64,000 nucleotides of DNA from Parietaria judaica (taxonomy: Eukaryota > Streptophyta > Magnoliopsida > Rosales > Urticaceae): assembly GCA_954871525.1 (NCBI GenBank), contig OX940864.1:20020001-20084000 (forward strand), in the 5' to 3' direction. Positions 35,835 through 46,754 of this stretch are shown here, one piece after another. The notes beneath the pieces are model-generated. The model worked only from the letters and a program-made list of their open reading frames with translations, did no database searches and was not told where the DNA came from. Each line of letters begins with the position of its first letter. Position 1 is the stretch's first letter. The translations under genes were made by a program, and so were the position numbers.

Positions 35835-35925
35835 GTAGATATTATATATAGAGAGAGACGTGAATCTGAAATAACGCGTGAAGAACGCGTTCACCAATCC
35901 CATCACCCGCCCGCACGCCACGTGG
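35835..35925 (-). promoter_or_regulatory. Core promoter of the GRPA3-like gene with G-box
   Basis: The minus strand has CTATATATAATATC (TATA box, about 35,835-35,850) about 50 bp upstream of the presumed 5'-UTR donor. A perfect G-box/ABRE-like CCACGTGG lies at 35,918-35,925, about 70 bp further upstream. ACGCGT also occurs twice (35,874-35,892). G-boxes bind bZIP/bHLH factors and often mediate ABA or light responses; that the gene responds this way is inference. Confidence 0.5.
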
Positions 35926-36181
35926 ACTCGGTCAATTACATCTTCTGTCCTCCATTTTCAAGATATTGCCTTTTGGGATCGGTTCGGGTCCTTCATTTTC
36001 TTCTAAACGTTTCCTCGAGACTCGTCAAAATCAAATAAGTGACTAAAATTAAGTTTGTTAATTATATTTATCAATTTATGTGCAAAATGAATAGTTTTGA
36101 CTTTAATGAACTATGAAAATATCCGATCAAACTCAAATAATATGATTGAGATTATACATCGTAATAATTGTTCATAATAAT

Positions 36182-37049
36182 TGTTGAGGGCGATTTGCAC
36201 CACTCTTTTCAGTCACAAGAATAATTGAAAGAACACAATAATGATATGAACACGAATATTCCTGATTTATTATATTCCCGAAAATGACTCGGTTTTTCCC
36301 GTTTGATAGCTGGACAATTGAAGGAAAATGATACAAATAGGATATCATTTGATGCCGCACCTCGCCGGCTTCAGCGAGGCTGCCTACGTACCCGGTATAC
36401 CGGGATCAGGTCATCATGTAGTTCAATGCGGTTGGCGTTCTCTGTCTTCTTTCTCTCTTTCTTTCTTCTTTCTTTCTAGTTTCTCTTGGTGGTTTCTCTT
36501 AGCCGAATCTCCATCCTTTCCCTCCTGGCCAAATCTCCCTTCTGGGATAATTTCTCCTCTCCCTTTTAATGAGGTTTACGTATGTATTTATAGGCTTAGG
36601 GTTTCTCCATTCCTCCTGGCCAAATCTTGTTCCTTAAATCTCGCTTTTATAGAGCTTACATTTGCCTTTTCACGTCTTTCCCGCCCTTTTGCACATCCAA
36701 CCACTAGCTTCTCTAGGAGTGATTTAAGGGAAGCGTGGCTAGCTCATGCTTTGCGTCAATCTAGGGCAGTTGGCCAGAGTGGGTAGGTGGGATCAGCATG
36801 GGCGTCATTAAATGCATATCTCGTCAGTTGTCATTCGGCTCTGCACGCCCCATCGTCGAGGCGCGATGGAGTACTTCATCGCGGTTCGCTTTTACATTAG
36901 TCAGACTTCATCGCGGGTTAAACCTCCTCGAGGATGTTCCTTGGTTGACCATCAGTCAACGAACCTCCTCGCCCTCATCTTACGTCGTTTATGGGACAAA
37001 ACGACACGAGTTGTATTAGGGATGGATTTGACCAAATCCGACCTTAACA
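36182..37049 (-). mobile_element. Solo LTR of the Tat-like gypsy family (868 bp)
   Basis: It starts TGTTGAGGGCGATTTGCACC and ends CGACCTTAACA, with a perfect 5-bp duplication ATAAT (36,177-36,181 and 37,050-37,054). No internal sequence remains, so it results from LTR-LTR recombination. In sense orientation (TGTTAAGG...CCTCAACA) it reads on the minus strand. It shares its ends and the segment around GTCATTAAATGCATATC(T/A)CG with the element at 50,706-53,137. CT-rich and TATA-like text lies within it. Confidence 0.88.
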
Positions 37050-37054
37050 ATAAT

Positions 37055-37459
37055 TTTACTTATTTATTCAAAGAAAAAATGAGCTAGTGTGAGTAAGAAG
37101 TTAAAGACACGATTCAAAATGAGCGGGCCCAACAAGCTCTCACTTGCGCTCCAAAGCAGATATGACCGGACATTTCATTTAGATCGATTCTTCCAAGCTC
37201 TTCCGATCGGGTTCAATTAGGGCTTTGAGTGATAGCACCATTTCTAAAACAATGATGATATCATATAATAATATATTTGAAAATGGTTACACGGTTTCAA
37301 CACACAGCTGATATAGTTTAGAGATTGAACAAAACCAGTTTAATCTACTAAGAATACCGTACCCGATGTAATAAGAGCCGTTCTCACTTGAACTATCTTA
37401 TACCAGAACTACATTTTTCGCCAAGTTTCATACCATCGGAGTTGAGCAAACAACATTTA
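37055..37459. other. Short intergenic gap 3' of PHF5A
   Basis: About 400 bp with no gene; part of it is expected to be the PHF5A 3' untranslated region. Confidence 0.5.
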
Positions 37460-37857
37460 TCAGCGTTTCTTGAAACCATATTTCTTGCGTTCGTAGAACA
37501 AATCCGTCTTGGCGCTTCCCAAGTTGACAATCTTGGGGCATCCGTCGCGGTCCTTCTCCTGCTGCGTGCACTCCTTACAGTAGTATGCGTCGGAGATCCC
37601 AACTCCTCCGCAGATGACGCAACGTCCCTGAAAAGCAGTGACGGAAGAGGATTTATATTTTGAATATAGTGGGGCCAAAGTGAAAGATGTACCTGAAAGG
37701 ATCCATAGTTGCATTCGTCGCAGACGCGCACAAGAGTGCAGGGACGCACATAGGAGTCACAGACCACGCATTTTCCATCGCACTTCTCGCAAAGCCGCCC
37801 GATGGCAATTCCCGGCTGCTTCCGGCACATGATCAGATCGGGATGATGCTTAGCCAT
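37460..37857 (-). CDS. PHF5A: PHD finger-like protein PHF5A/Rds3 (SF3b 14b), splicing factor
   Basis: Exon 1 is 37,857-37,693 and exon 2 is 37,627-37,460, giving 110 residues, the standard family length. The protein begins [16 protein letters not shown] and ends [10 protein letters not shown]. Its many CxxC pairs ([26 protein letters not shown]) form the knotted zinc fold of this family. PHF5A/Rds3 is a core subunit of the SF3b complex of the U2 snRNP in the nucleus, where it helps recognise the intron branch point. A strong acceptor (TTCTTGTCTCCGCAG) at 37,884 just upstream of the ATG implies a 5'-UTR intron. The 65-bp coding intron is GT-AG. No damage seen; this is one of the most conserved proteins in the window. 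Confidence 0.96.
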
Positions 37858-37890
37858 GTCGACGCTCTGAATATGTCAACGATCTGCGGA

Positions 37891-38670
37891 GACAAGAAGG
37901 AGATGGATCACGTTATTTACAAATGACAATCATACGAGAAATTACATGTTATTGTCAAGTTCTGTGACTTATCTATGTTTAATTGATGTCTTTCAATTAT
38001 GTTTTGTTATAGTAATTGAGTTATTTAACTATGTAACGCTTTGGGTAGTTTTGGTTTTAGATTTTGGGCCCATTCCCCTAAGTTTATGCATTATATGAAA
38101 GACATAAGCTTGAAGCTTATTACGTCTTTTAATTTCCCATTGTAATTAGGCGTCAAATTACATGTATAGGTTTTCAAAAGTTTTCCCGAGATATTCTATT
38201 TCGAGTTTGTGAGCTGTTTACAGAGTATAGTTTATCTTCTCAGCTCACTTATTTTATTTTTAAAGCTTCACGGCCCCATAGCGTCAACTTTCCATGCACG
38301 ATGGTTAACGGATTCCAAAAGAGTATATTAATAGCTAAAAATTTATTAAATATTTACCATAAGAACTACACGAACATGAGCTATGGTGACATAAGCAGAA
38401 ACCAAGTAATGATGATGGACAAGTATAACATTGGTTCAGTATTTGAGTTTGTATTCTCGAGGTGCAGGGTTCGAGCTCTATGATGTACAAAACAACCGAA
38501 ATGTACTTACCATATAAAGAAAACAGGCAGATACCACAACAAAAATCACAGCATAAGTTATTGTTATGAGTTTGTATATTGTTTTCCTAGTTGTACAGAT
38601 TAGAAGAAGTTCATGCTCTGCCTTGCTCGATGTGCCAGTCAACACAAACGAATAAGTGTATGTCTCATAT
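37891..38670. other. Intergenic / possible 5'-UTR intron of PHF5A
   Basis: AT-rich with no coding region. If PHF5A has an upstream leader exon, this stretch would lie inside its 5'-UTR intron. A GGTTCGAGCTC word at 38,468 resembles a pol III B box, but no matching A box or tRNA fold is present. Confidence 0.4.
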
Positions 38671-39200
38671 GCATTGTTTAAAAGGCAAGGCGAGGCCGGG
38701 GCGATGGGCTAAAATGCCCTGAGGCTTGCGCCTCTGTGATGCCGCACAGGGCCGACTCCTAGGTGTCACGACTCACACCTTGAGGCTTGCGCCTCAGGCG
38801 TGTCGAGGCTGAATTTTTTTTTCTTGGGCTTTTAATTCAAATTTATTTATTGTTTTTGGCCAACTATTAAAGCCGAAAAGATAATAATATGACTTAAGAA
38901 AACCCTAATAAAGCATTGACTCCTCTCCTCTGCCTCATTCAACTAATACTATTATGATATTGAATGCAATTTTTCCAGTTTATTAAGTGTTTATGTGTGT
39001 TTCTAGATGCTATTTTTGGGACTTATTAAGTTTGAGAATTATGCTACATTAGAGAAATTAATAATATCTTATCATACATATTGTTTTAGAATAATTCATG
39101 GTTTATTAACGAGGATTAATCCTCGAACGTCTCAAGACTTACGCCTCGAGGCACCGCGGGAAAGCCCCTCGAGGCTTAAACAAGCCTTTTTAAACCTTGC
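38671..39200. mobile_element. TIR element with GCCTCG-rich ends (530 bp)
   Basis: The left end is GCATTGTTTAAAAGGC followed by AAGGCGAGGCCGGGG. The right end, in reverse complement, is GCAAGGTTTAAAAAGGC followed by TTGTTTAAGCCTCGAGG. The subterminal zones on both sides are full of GAGGC/GCCTC words (for example TGAGGCTTGCGCCTC twice, at 38,721 and 38,780), while the centre is AT-rich. Non-autonomous elements with such GCCTCG-rich ends are widespread in plants. I could not fix the target duplication with certainty. Confidence 0.65.
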
Positions 39201-40884
39201 ACATATGTCTATCATACCTAAGACAAGGGCTTAAATTTACATATATAAGAATTTCCAAGGGCTAATGTTATTTCAAATACTACTAGAGTTTTTTTTTTTC
39301 TTTTCTTTTCTTTTCTTATATTTGTTGACTATGAAGTGTACCAAAAGATGTAATCTAAGTGAATAAGATCCCAAGAAATCTTTTTACACAATCAAACTTA
39401 GGAGTTAGTTTCTTTCTATAATTTATCATATAAAATCTCCTCAGTTCTACACTAGACACAATCAGAAATACGTCAAACAGTTGGTGTGCATGGCTTCAAC
39501 GCATTTGCGCAGCAAGAAGCAAAGCTTACTTCACCAAAAGCCACACCTTCAATCTCACCAATGGTAGGAATGAGAAAACCACGAGGAGAGTTTTTTTTTT
39601 TTTTTTGGTGATATCGGCAAGGAGAACTTGCGAAATGACTGGAAACCTAAAATATGGCGAATTTTAAAGCAGAAATGTGAAACTACGAGAAAGAGAAGAA
39701 GCCATGGATCCACAAACTCGGGATTCATGAGAGTCGGAAATTGTTGTATACCTTGGAACGCAGTCGGCTTGTGAAGCTCTAAGTTGAGCACTCAGCTGAG
39801 AGAGAGCTGAGAGGCTGCGTTACTCAGGGAAGGGATATAATTAAATTAAATTATATTATAATAAATTAAAATGTGTATTTACATTTTACACTCAATTTTT
39901 AATGAAAATTTTAATAAATATTTTGAGTTCTCGATAATATATTTATTCAATTTTTTCTTTGTACAAGGGTCCAAAGCTCTTTTGCAGGTGGCAAAGGACA
40001 TATTATTCTAAAATTGCAAATGAGATTAAATAGTTGAGTTTATTATTTTCACGCCCTGAGAAACATCTCCGGGGTTGCAAAAGCTCAAAAACCAGAAGTC
40101 GGGAAATCCGTTTCGGAAAAACATACGTGGCACGATACGTTTTTCATCTCATCTCTTTTCTTTTTAATAAGCTGAACAGATTAAACAAATTGAGCAATCA
40201 GACCTTAAAATAGGAGTTAACAAACTTGTTTATTATCATCAAGACACTCACACAAATCATATTTAACAAACCAATGACTTGCAAGAGATAATGACTAATT
40301 TTCTTAAATCAATACTAACAGTTTGCCAAGAAACTAACCCAAATTCTTAGCATTCGACACTCTTCCAAGTCTTGAAGCTCATAAAATGATTATATGCAAT
40401 CCTAGGGAAAGGGAGAGCCACAGAGGGCCGACGAACTGCGAAATGGAGGGGAGGCGTCCACGAGAAAGTGAGAGATCGAGCATTAATAGGCGAGAGAGAG
40501 AAAGTTCGCAATTGTGAATTAAATTATATGAGTGTCAACTTACAGCCAAACGTCGCAGCATTCAAACGACGATCGAGAAACACCAAATAATAAATGTCGC
40601 AATTACACCGCGAAAAAATAATTACAAGACCTAGAAAGATCAGAATCTTCTATTCTTTGTTTTTGGTTGTGCCCCGTCATTCTCCAAAAACCTTCATTTT
40701 AGATTCCAATGCGAGTTCTTCAAAAAGTCGATGAAATATTTTTATGTAATTATCGCGTCGAGTGGTCTGTATTTGAAGGCCCTAAAACACTTTTCATATG
40801 TAGCTACTAGCAAAATATATAAACAACTTCAATACATGATTAAATACAACACTACTGAGTTCATTATTTAGCAGTCTTCAGAAT
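39201..40884. other. Intergenic DNA 3' of SKIP31
   Basis: No complete gene. At 39,740-39,835 the minus strand has a leader-like stretch (after TATA-like AATTATATCCC) ending in a donor CCAAG|GTATAC. It could be the 5'-untranslated exon of PHF5A or an unrelated transcript. At 40,380-40,530 there is a GA-rich patch. The rest is AT-rich. Confidence 0.4.
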
Positions 40885-42519
40885 TCAGCAAAACCTCAAC
40901 GCAGCTTTGAGCTCCTTCTCATCCGCACAATTGTACCCCAACAAGTAGGCTCTTGCTGCCAACAACAATGACGACAATATTTCAATTAACCAACGAGATC
41001 CGTCAAACACAAGCACACACTCACTTGTCTCTTACCGAATCGACCGGATCCCATGAACGGTTCTGCTTCGTCCGCGGCTCCGCCCTGTTGCTGTTCCTGC
41101 AGATTTCGAGCTTCCATAAGCAATGGGCCAGACATTAACACAACAAAATCAAGTGTTGACTGACTCACTATGTCTTGCTCCATTTCAGCTGGAGACAGTA
41201 ACCTATCAAAGCAGCGACCCGATATTGTGCACACCAGAAGCTCATTGGTCGGATCCATTACGGCATCTCTGCACGTATCATCGCACACTGGAAACACCCA
41301 ACATACAAATAACTCGGTCAATTGAGGGCATATATTGAATATCAACATGGTATTATATTTCACAGGGTGATAGATATACCATGAACATGCCCAGTTTTCT
41401 CGCAGACAAACACGTCTCCAATTTGATTGTACGAGCAAGTGACTCCGGAACAAGCATGCCCCATCACCACCTCTTCGGTCAGCCCTCTACTGCTTTTCCA
41501 CAAAGACACTTGATCCGCCACCGTCTTGTCAAGGATCATGCGGTCGTCCATAACCTTCAATACATCAACGCTACGATTAAGGTCGACTCTTTCCATTTTT
41601 CAAATATTCTTTCCACATAATCGGAAGCCGTTTGCCTCTAAGAATAGCCGAGGCCAGAGTGAGCGAAGAAGAAACCTGAGAAGGAAGAGGCGCTTGGCTT
41701 CGCTTCGCAGCTTGCATCTGGATGTAATACTCCTTAAACTCAGCGGGACAGCTCCTAACAAACTCTCCCATGTCATCTTCGTCACGCTGCAGGTAACATT
41801 AAGGGTTCAACATGGACGAAAGATTCGTAATCGATGAACTTTGAACGGGGAATTTGGGCAACACTCACAAACCCAATCTGCCCTCTTGAAAGAGATTAAG
41901 TTCTTGGATGTTCTCTTAAGCTCTCTTATATAGAGCTCGATAAATAACAATAATTAAACGACGAATTATCATAATAATAATAAGCTCGAAACAATGAAGG
42001 ACCTGAATGTAAAGCGTCTTCCAAGGACACTGACGAGGCTTGTTCGAAGGAGGCAAAAGACCCCAACGCATGCAATACCTGGGAAGGAAGAAGCAAAGAT
42101 TATTAGCAAGCAAAGCTTCGGTCAGGCACGGAAGACGAGTGAGAGTGAGAGAGAGAGAGACAAGCGACGCCATAAGGGTTCATCGGAGGCTGCAAAGTTG
42201 AGAAATTTGCAGACGAGAGAGCACGATACGAGATCCTGCACTGACAGAGACCAAAGATTAGAAATGGGAAAGGAAACGAGAAGAGAAGAGAAGAGAAGAG
42301 AAGAGAAGAGAGTACCTCGGAAGAGAGGAACTTGAGGATGTGAGGGAAGAGCTCGGGAGGGACGATGGTGAAAACGCCGGAATCGATGCGATGTGAGGCA
42401 GAGGCGCGTCGTCGTCTCTTGGCTCTGCCTTCGTCCTCCTCCTCGTCGGAGCCATGCGAGAGGACCTCCGATTCCAGGAACCGAGCCAAATCCTGGTCTT
42501 CCTCGTCCAACTCCGCCAT
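40885..42519 (-). CDS. SKIP31: F-box protein SKIP31-like
   Basis: Eight exons: 42,519-42,316; 42,235-42,162; 42,078-42,003; 41,786-41,676; 41,554-41,380; 41,287-41,169; 41,096-41,036; 40,955-40,885, for 296 residues. Acidic start [20 protein letters not shown], basic RAKRRRR (32-38), then the F-box [29 protein letters not shown] (about 51-95). Downstream are [20 protein letters not shown] and a Cys/His-rich region ([25 protein letters not shown], about 188-219) that may bind zinc, then FMGSGRF and the C-terminus ALRFC. This matches SKIP31, an SKP1-binding F-box protein, the substrate-receptor part of an SCF ubiquitin ligase. The acceptor of exon 5 (TTGAAG|GTT) is weak; the other sites look normal. 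A (GAGAA)n tract lies in intron 1. Confidence 0.94.
42278..42312. repeat. (GAGAA)n microsatellite in SKIP31 intron 1
   Basis: About six to seven GAGAA units sit directly beside the exon 1 donor site. On the gene strand this is a TTCTC pyrimidine tract. Confidence 0.9.
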
Positions 42520-43496
42520 TTTTTTTTTTTGCACCAGGAAAAAAAAATCCCCAAATTCTCGAACTGCACAATTCTTTGCTTCCCCTCGCTAAACGGGTCG
42601 GAGCGATCCGGGTCTGGTCGGTCGGATCGGGCGGATCAAAACGACACATAGTTTTGAAGAAAAGATACTCTACGGTAAAAATATTTATATGTTGCAAATT
42701 GTAGAAATTATATTTCGAATTGATATGTATAAGGTGAAATATTTATTTTCATATAGTCAACAATTGTATGCTCCAAATTTCTTATAAATATCCCTTAATT
42801 GGATGAATAAAATTCACCCCTCACATTTCCACACTTACATTTATCTCACATTATCTTACTCTAAATTTTCTCTATTCTTTCTTCCATAAATCATATTTCA
42901 TACTCATCCATTATATCATATACTCATCACCAAATTTCTTACCACTCTAAAATCAAGGTGCAAAAGTTTAGTGATTTTACAACACAAATATTATTTTTTC
43001 GCTTTTTTTAATGATGTCAAAAAGTTTCACATAAGTTATTAAGTTTTTTCGTTCTATCTACCATAAAATTTCATGTGACTATGATTTGACCGTGTGTTTT
43101 GCTCATATTGACCATTTTTTTTTTATTCTTTTTCTGTTTTGATCATGGGGCGACAAAATTGACGTATATTGCATTAATTTAGCATAGTAGAACACACTTT
43201 GGCTACTACGCGAGAATTTAGTGTCTATTGTTAACTCACGAAACTCCACAGAATCTTAATTTACTTATGCCCATTTTTTTTACATCGAGAATTTTTACCA
43301 CCAAAAAATACGATTATTAAAAATACTAAGATAATGTGGCAAATTTGTGAATACTAAGATATGACAAGTTTGGTATTGCTGAGATTGAGGATCGAGAAAC
43401 TTGTCGTCGATGTGAATTACATGTTGTTAAAACTTGAACGTGTGACACTAGCTCATCTAAGGCTTAGAGAAAGCAAAATAAGACACCAACGTGTCT
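42520..43496. other. SKIP31 upstream region / CIR-gene downstream region
   Basis: GC-richer next to SKIP31 (42,560-42,640, probable leader and promoter), then AT-rich. No other gene is supported; the overlapping frames on the plus strand at 42,365-42,704 are shadows of SKIP31 and its leader. Confidence 0.5.
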
Positions 43497-44819
43497 TTAT
43501 CTATGGCTTCTGTGATTTGGACTATTATGCTGCTGTCTTCTCTTATGGCGATGCTTCTCCGGGGGCGGCGACGACTGCATCCACCTACCGTGCCCGTGCG
43601 TATCGTCTTCTTCTGACGAACACGACTTTTTTCCACTGCCTCTGTCTTCGTGTCTGCTCCTCCTCCTCTCCCTGCGAGGCCGAGTCTCCGAATCATCTGA
43701 CGAGCTTGAAGAACCGCGCTTCAGCTTCTTCTTCCTTTTCTCTTCACTCCTCTTCTTCGATGACTTCTTCTTCTTCGGCTTGCTAGAGAAATTGCTCAGC
43801 AGCAGCTCAGGGATGTCGCCCCCGCCCAGGAAACCTGTACACGTGCACTCCCATGTCAATGAACTAGTTTCGTATACGTCGCTGATGAAATGAGCGAGGA
43901 GCGAAAGATCAGATCACCTCCGTACTCGTCGAATATTTCCTCGGCAACTATTTGCTGATTGGGATCATCGGGCTTAAAGCCTCCCCGGGGAGGACTCATT
44001 CCCGGTTTTTGCTTCAACTCCCACTTCAGAGGCTGCAGATAATCAAATCAGAAACTGAACTGAATGTGTCAATAGTAGCATGAAAACGAGATTGACCTCA
44101 GAAGGATCCGTATGAAGAAGGATAGCCTTTAAGGGGTCGTCTCTCTCGAGCCGGGTCTTCTCGTTAGGCATTAAAGCATCTTTCAACGGACATTCACGAT
44201 CCCCACTCTGGTGGCCGTGAGCTCCGCATCTAAGGCACTTGACGTTTCTAACTTCGACTCCGAAAGGTTTCGCCCTTCCAGCAACGCCTGTCTCTAATCT
44301 GGTGGGAACGATGTCGAAAACAATTAGCGCGGATGATCTCAACTCAAGGGTGTCATTTAGAATAGCGAGGAACAAGAACGGGAACCTCGGAGCATTTTTC
44401 AAGATGTCGAAGTCTTGTTCAGAGGGCAAGGAGCGGCCGAAGACGTCCTTGGGAGCGGGTTTGGGTTCGGCGACCTCGGGCTGGCGGGCGTCGTAGCCAG
44501 GCGGGCGCACGTACATGAAGCTGACGGCTCGCATCATCTCGAGCTTCTCCTTGTCCTTGTTGGAGATGAGGGCCGTCTGGCGGAAGAACTCCTGCTCCTG
44601 AGCGTACTCGCGCGCGACCTCCTCAGCGTGGCGCTCGTGATTGGCGTGGGTCTGCTCGGCAATCCACTTGCGCCGCTGGTTCGGGTACGAGAGGGGATGC
44701 CACGGCTTCTGGTTGAGGTAGGAGTGGCTCCACGCCGTCCCCGATTTAGTCTTGTAGTCGACTTCCCCGTCGGCTTTCTTCTTGCTCCGCCCAATGCCCC
44801 CTTCTTCCATCGACTCCAT
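43497..44819 (-). CDS. CIR N-terminal domain / zinc-knuckle protein (putative RNA-processing or co-repressor protein)
   Basis: Four coding exons: 44,819-44,386; 44,298-44,097; 44,032-43,918; 43,834-43,497, for 362 residues. The ATG follows an acceptor-like CAACAG, so a 5'-UTR intron is likely. The N-terminal block LNQKPWHPLSYPNQRRKWIA with the helix HAEEVAREYAQEQEFFRQ (about 30-90) is the CBF1-interacting co-repressor (CIR) N-terminal domain, followed by MYVRPPGYD. A zinc knuckle CLRCGAHGHQSGDREC (166-181) and CPLKDALMPNEKTRLERDDP follow. Then come PPRGGFKPDDPNQQIVAEEI and a long Lys/Ser/Arg-rich tail (KKKKSSKKRSEEKRKKKLKR, RPRRERRRSRH), typical of nuclear splicing-related proteins. The plant family is poorly characterised, so nuclear RNA processing is inference. 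The 87-bp intron 1 is in frame and stop-free (see findings). Confidence 0.85.
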
Positions 44820-45320
44820 CTGTTGAATTCCATACACAAACAAACTTGATTTCAACCAAGCATTTTAGCATATAGTTGGTATATGATAGGAAACGGGTCT
44901 GAAACTGCGCGGCAAAAGTACCAAAACTATACCTCCAAAACGGTGCAGAAAATTCTAAAACGCAACCAAATTCTATCAGTAGAACAGACCAACTGATGAT
45001 ATCTGCAATTGAGTATTGAAATTGAAGAATTGGGCAAATTTGTGGAAGAGAAATCAGAATCCGAGCTTCAAATAATTCAATTTTAAGAATCAATGGTACA
45101 TTACTTACTGGACAATTTTAAGAATCAAAGGCGTAACTGGAAGAGGGCTCCGTGAAGCTGAGAGTCGGAGGAGATTGGGGATTTCTGATCATAGAAGAAC
45201 CACCTTCGGGATTTCCAAAACGACATGTCGTTTGGATACCCTCTTGCTTTTTCGCATTTTTAATCTAGAAAAAGATAAATAAAGCAGAGGATGATGATTA
45301 ATAATGTCCCAATTGATTAA
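44820..45320. other. Upstream region of the CIR-type gene
   Basis: Probably contains the 5' leader and its intron (donor-like GGAG|GTATAG near 44,934 on the minus strand), then promoter DNA. A GCGGCAAAAGTACCAAAA phrase at about 44,910 echoes the repeat units at 9.6 and 56.8 kb. No other gene seen. Confidence 0.4.
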
Positions 45321-46525
45321 GGTTCTCTAGCTAAATAGCCAAACAAAAAACCTTATTTTGCAAAATAGCCAACCTTTTATTAAAATTGCTAAATAGCCAA
45401 CCAACCAGTTAATAAATCTCAAATGACTTTATTACCCTTATAACTAAATAAATCAAATAAAATAATCAGTATATTAATTAAATGATTAAAAAAAATCGTT
45501 TTTCAACCTTTATTTTAGGAAATTTGAATCAATTAAGGATTTTGAAATAAATCATTCGATTTTTATTTCTCTCTCATAGGTCGACGACTACGAGCTCCTT
45601 TTTCTCTCAAACGCCGACGAGCTGCTTCACCACGACGGATGTGCGCGAGCTGCTTCACCACGACGGACGACGACGGAACCAGAGGTTGACGAGCTCCTTT
45701 CTCTCCCAAACACCAACGAGTTCCTTTCTCAACAGGGTTTATCAACATGGTTTATTTCTCTCTCATTGTTCGTGCCTTTGATTATCAACAAGGTTTATTT
45801 CTCTCTCATTGTTCGTGCCTTTGATTAATTCACAATGTTTATTTCTTTCTCATCTTTATATATTTGGATTTTGGATCAATCAATATAAACCCTGTTGATA
45901 TTGATTAATGTGGTTGATTCACGTTTTTGTTATATATTAAATTGTATTAATGTGGTCAATTCACGTTTTTGTAAGTTATTAGGTTGTAATAATGTGGTTA
46001 ATTCACGATTTTTGTTAGATATTAGATTGTATTAATGTGGTTAATTCACGTTTTTGTTAGATATTAGGTTGTATTAATGTGGTTAATACACGTTTTTTTA
46101 AGAAAAATTAAAAAAATAACTTTGTTAATACACGTTAATATAGTTTTTCTGTAAAACAAGTAAATGTTCTTATTTTTAAGAAAAATTAACTTTGTTAATA
46201 CACGTTCATATGTTGTATCGTTGATTTTCCATAAAATAATTTTTTAAAACAAATCGTATAAACTATAATTTTCCATTTTGATTTTTGAAAATTTTAATTT
46301 TTTAAAAATAAATCGTGATTAGCTGTATTTAGGCACGATTAATTAATTTCCTTTTTAAATAATTACGAAAATAATAATAAAAATAGGTTAATTAAAAGGG
46401 TATTATAGGTATAAAATCTGTTATTAAATAGCCACCTCATCAATTTAGCTATTTTGCAAAGAAAAAATAAAGGTTGACTATTTGACTAATTAAACGTTTT
46501 AATTTGGCTATTAAGAGCCATGTAT
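45321..46525. mobile_element. MULE-like TIR element with 'AAATAGCCAA' ends, 1.2 kb, 8-bp TSD
   Basis: TTGATTAA is duplicated (45,313-45,320 and 46,526-46,533). The left arm is GGTTCTCTAGCTAAATAGCC and repeats AAATAGCCAA three times; the right arm in reverse complement has GGCTCTTAATAGCCAAATT and AGCTAAATTG...GGTGGCTATTTAAT. Both arms share a TTGCAAAATAGC block and end in a TTACCCTTATAA / AATACCCTTTTAA block. Inside, a GC-rich patch (45,578-45,720, GCTGCTTCACCACGACGGA twice) is followed by tandem arrays of about 40 bp (45,750-45,850) and about 48 bp (45,895-46,100). It resembles the elements at 3.6 and 59.9 kb in layout. No transposase. Confidence 0.7.
45749..46100. repeat. Two minisatellite arrays inside the 45.3-kb TIR element
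   Basis: Array 1 repeats GGTTTATTTCTCTCTCATTG with TTCGTGCCTTTGATTA (two full, one partial). Array 2 repeats TTAATGTGGTTAATTCACG with TTTTTGTTAGATATTAG (about four to five units of roughly 48 bp). Confidence 0.85.
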
Positions 46526-46754
46526 TTGATTAATAATTTCAGTTTTATCGGTTGTATCAATGGTCACTTGGATGCTTATGAACGACAAAGACAGCAAACA
46601 CGACATTAAGAAACATATAAACTACAAAAAAGGAAAAAGAAAAAGAAAACGACATAAAGTTGGCAGAAAAATAGGAAGCGTGTAATTTCCAACTCTAGTT
46701 GAGCTTTGTTTGGAATGATGAGTTTACCCTTTTTTTTTCTTTTCTTTTTTTCTG

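Noticed and set aside
38440..38490. GGTTCGAGCTC, like a pol III B box (tRNA or SINE)
   Set aside because: No A box at the right distance, no cloverleaf and no poly(A) end or duplication.
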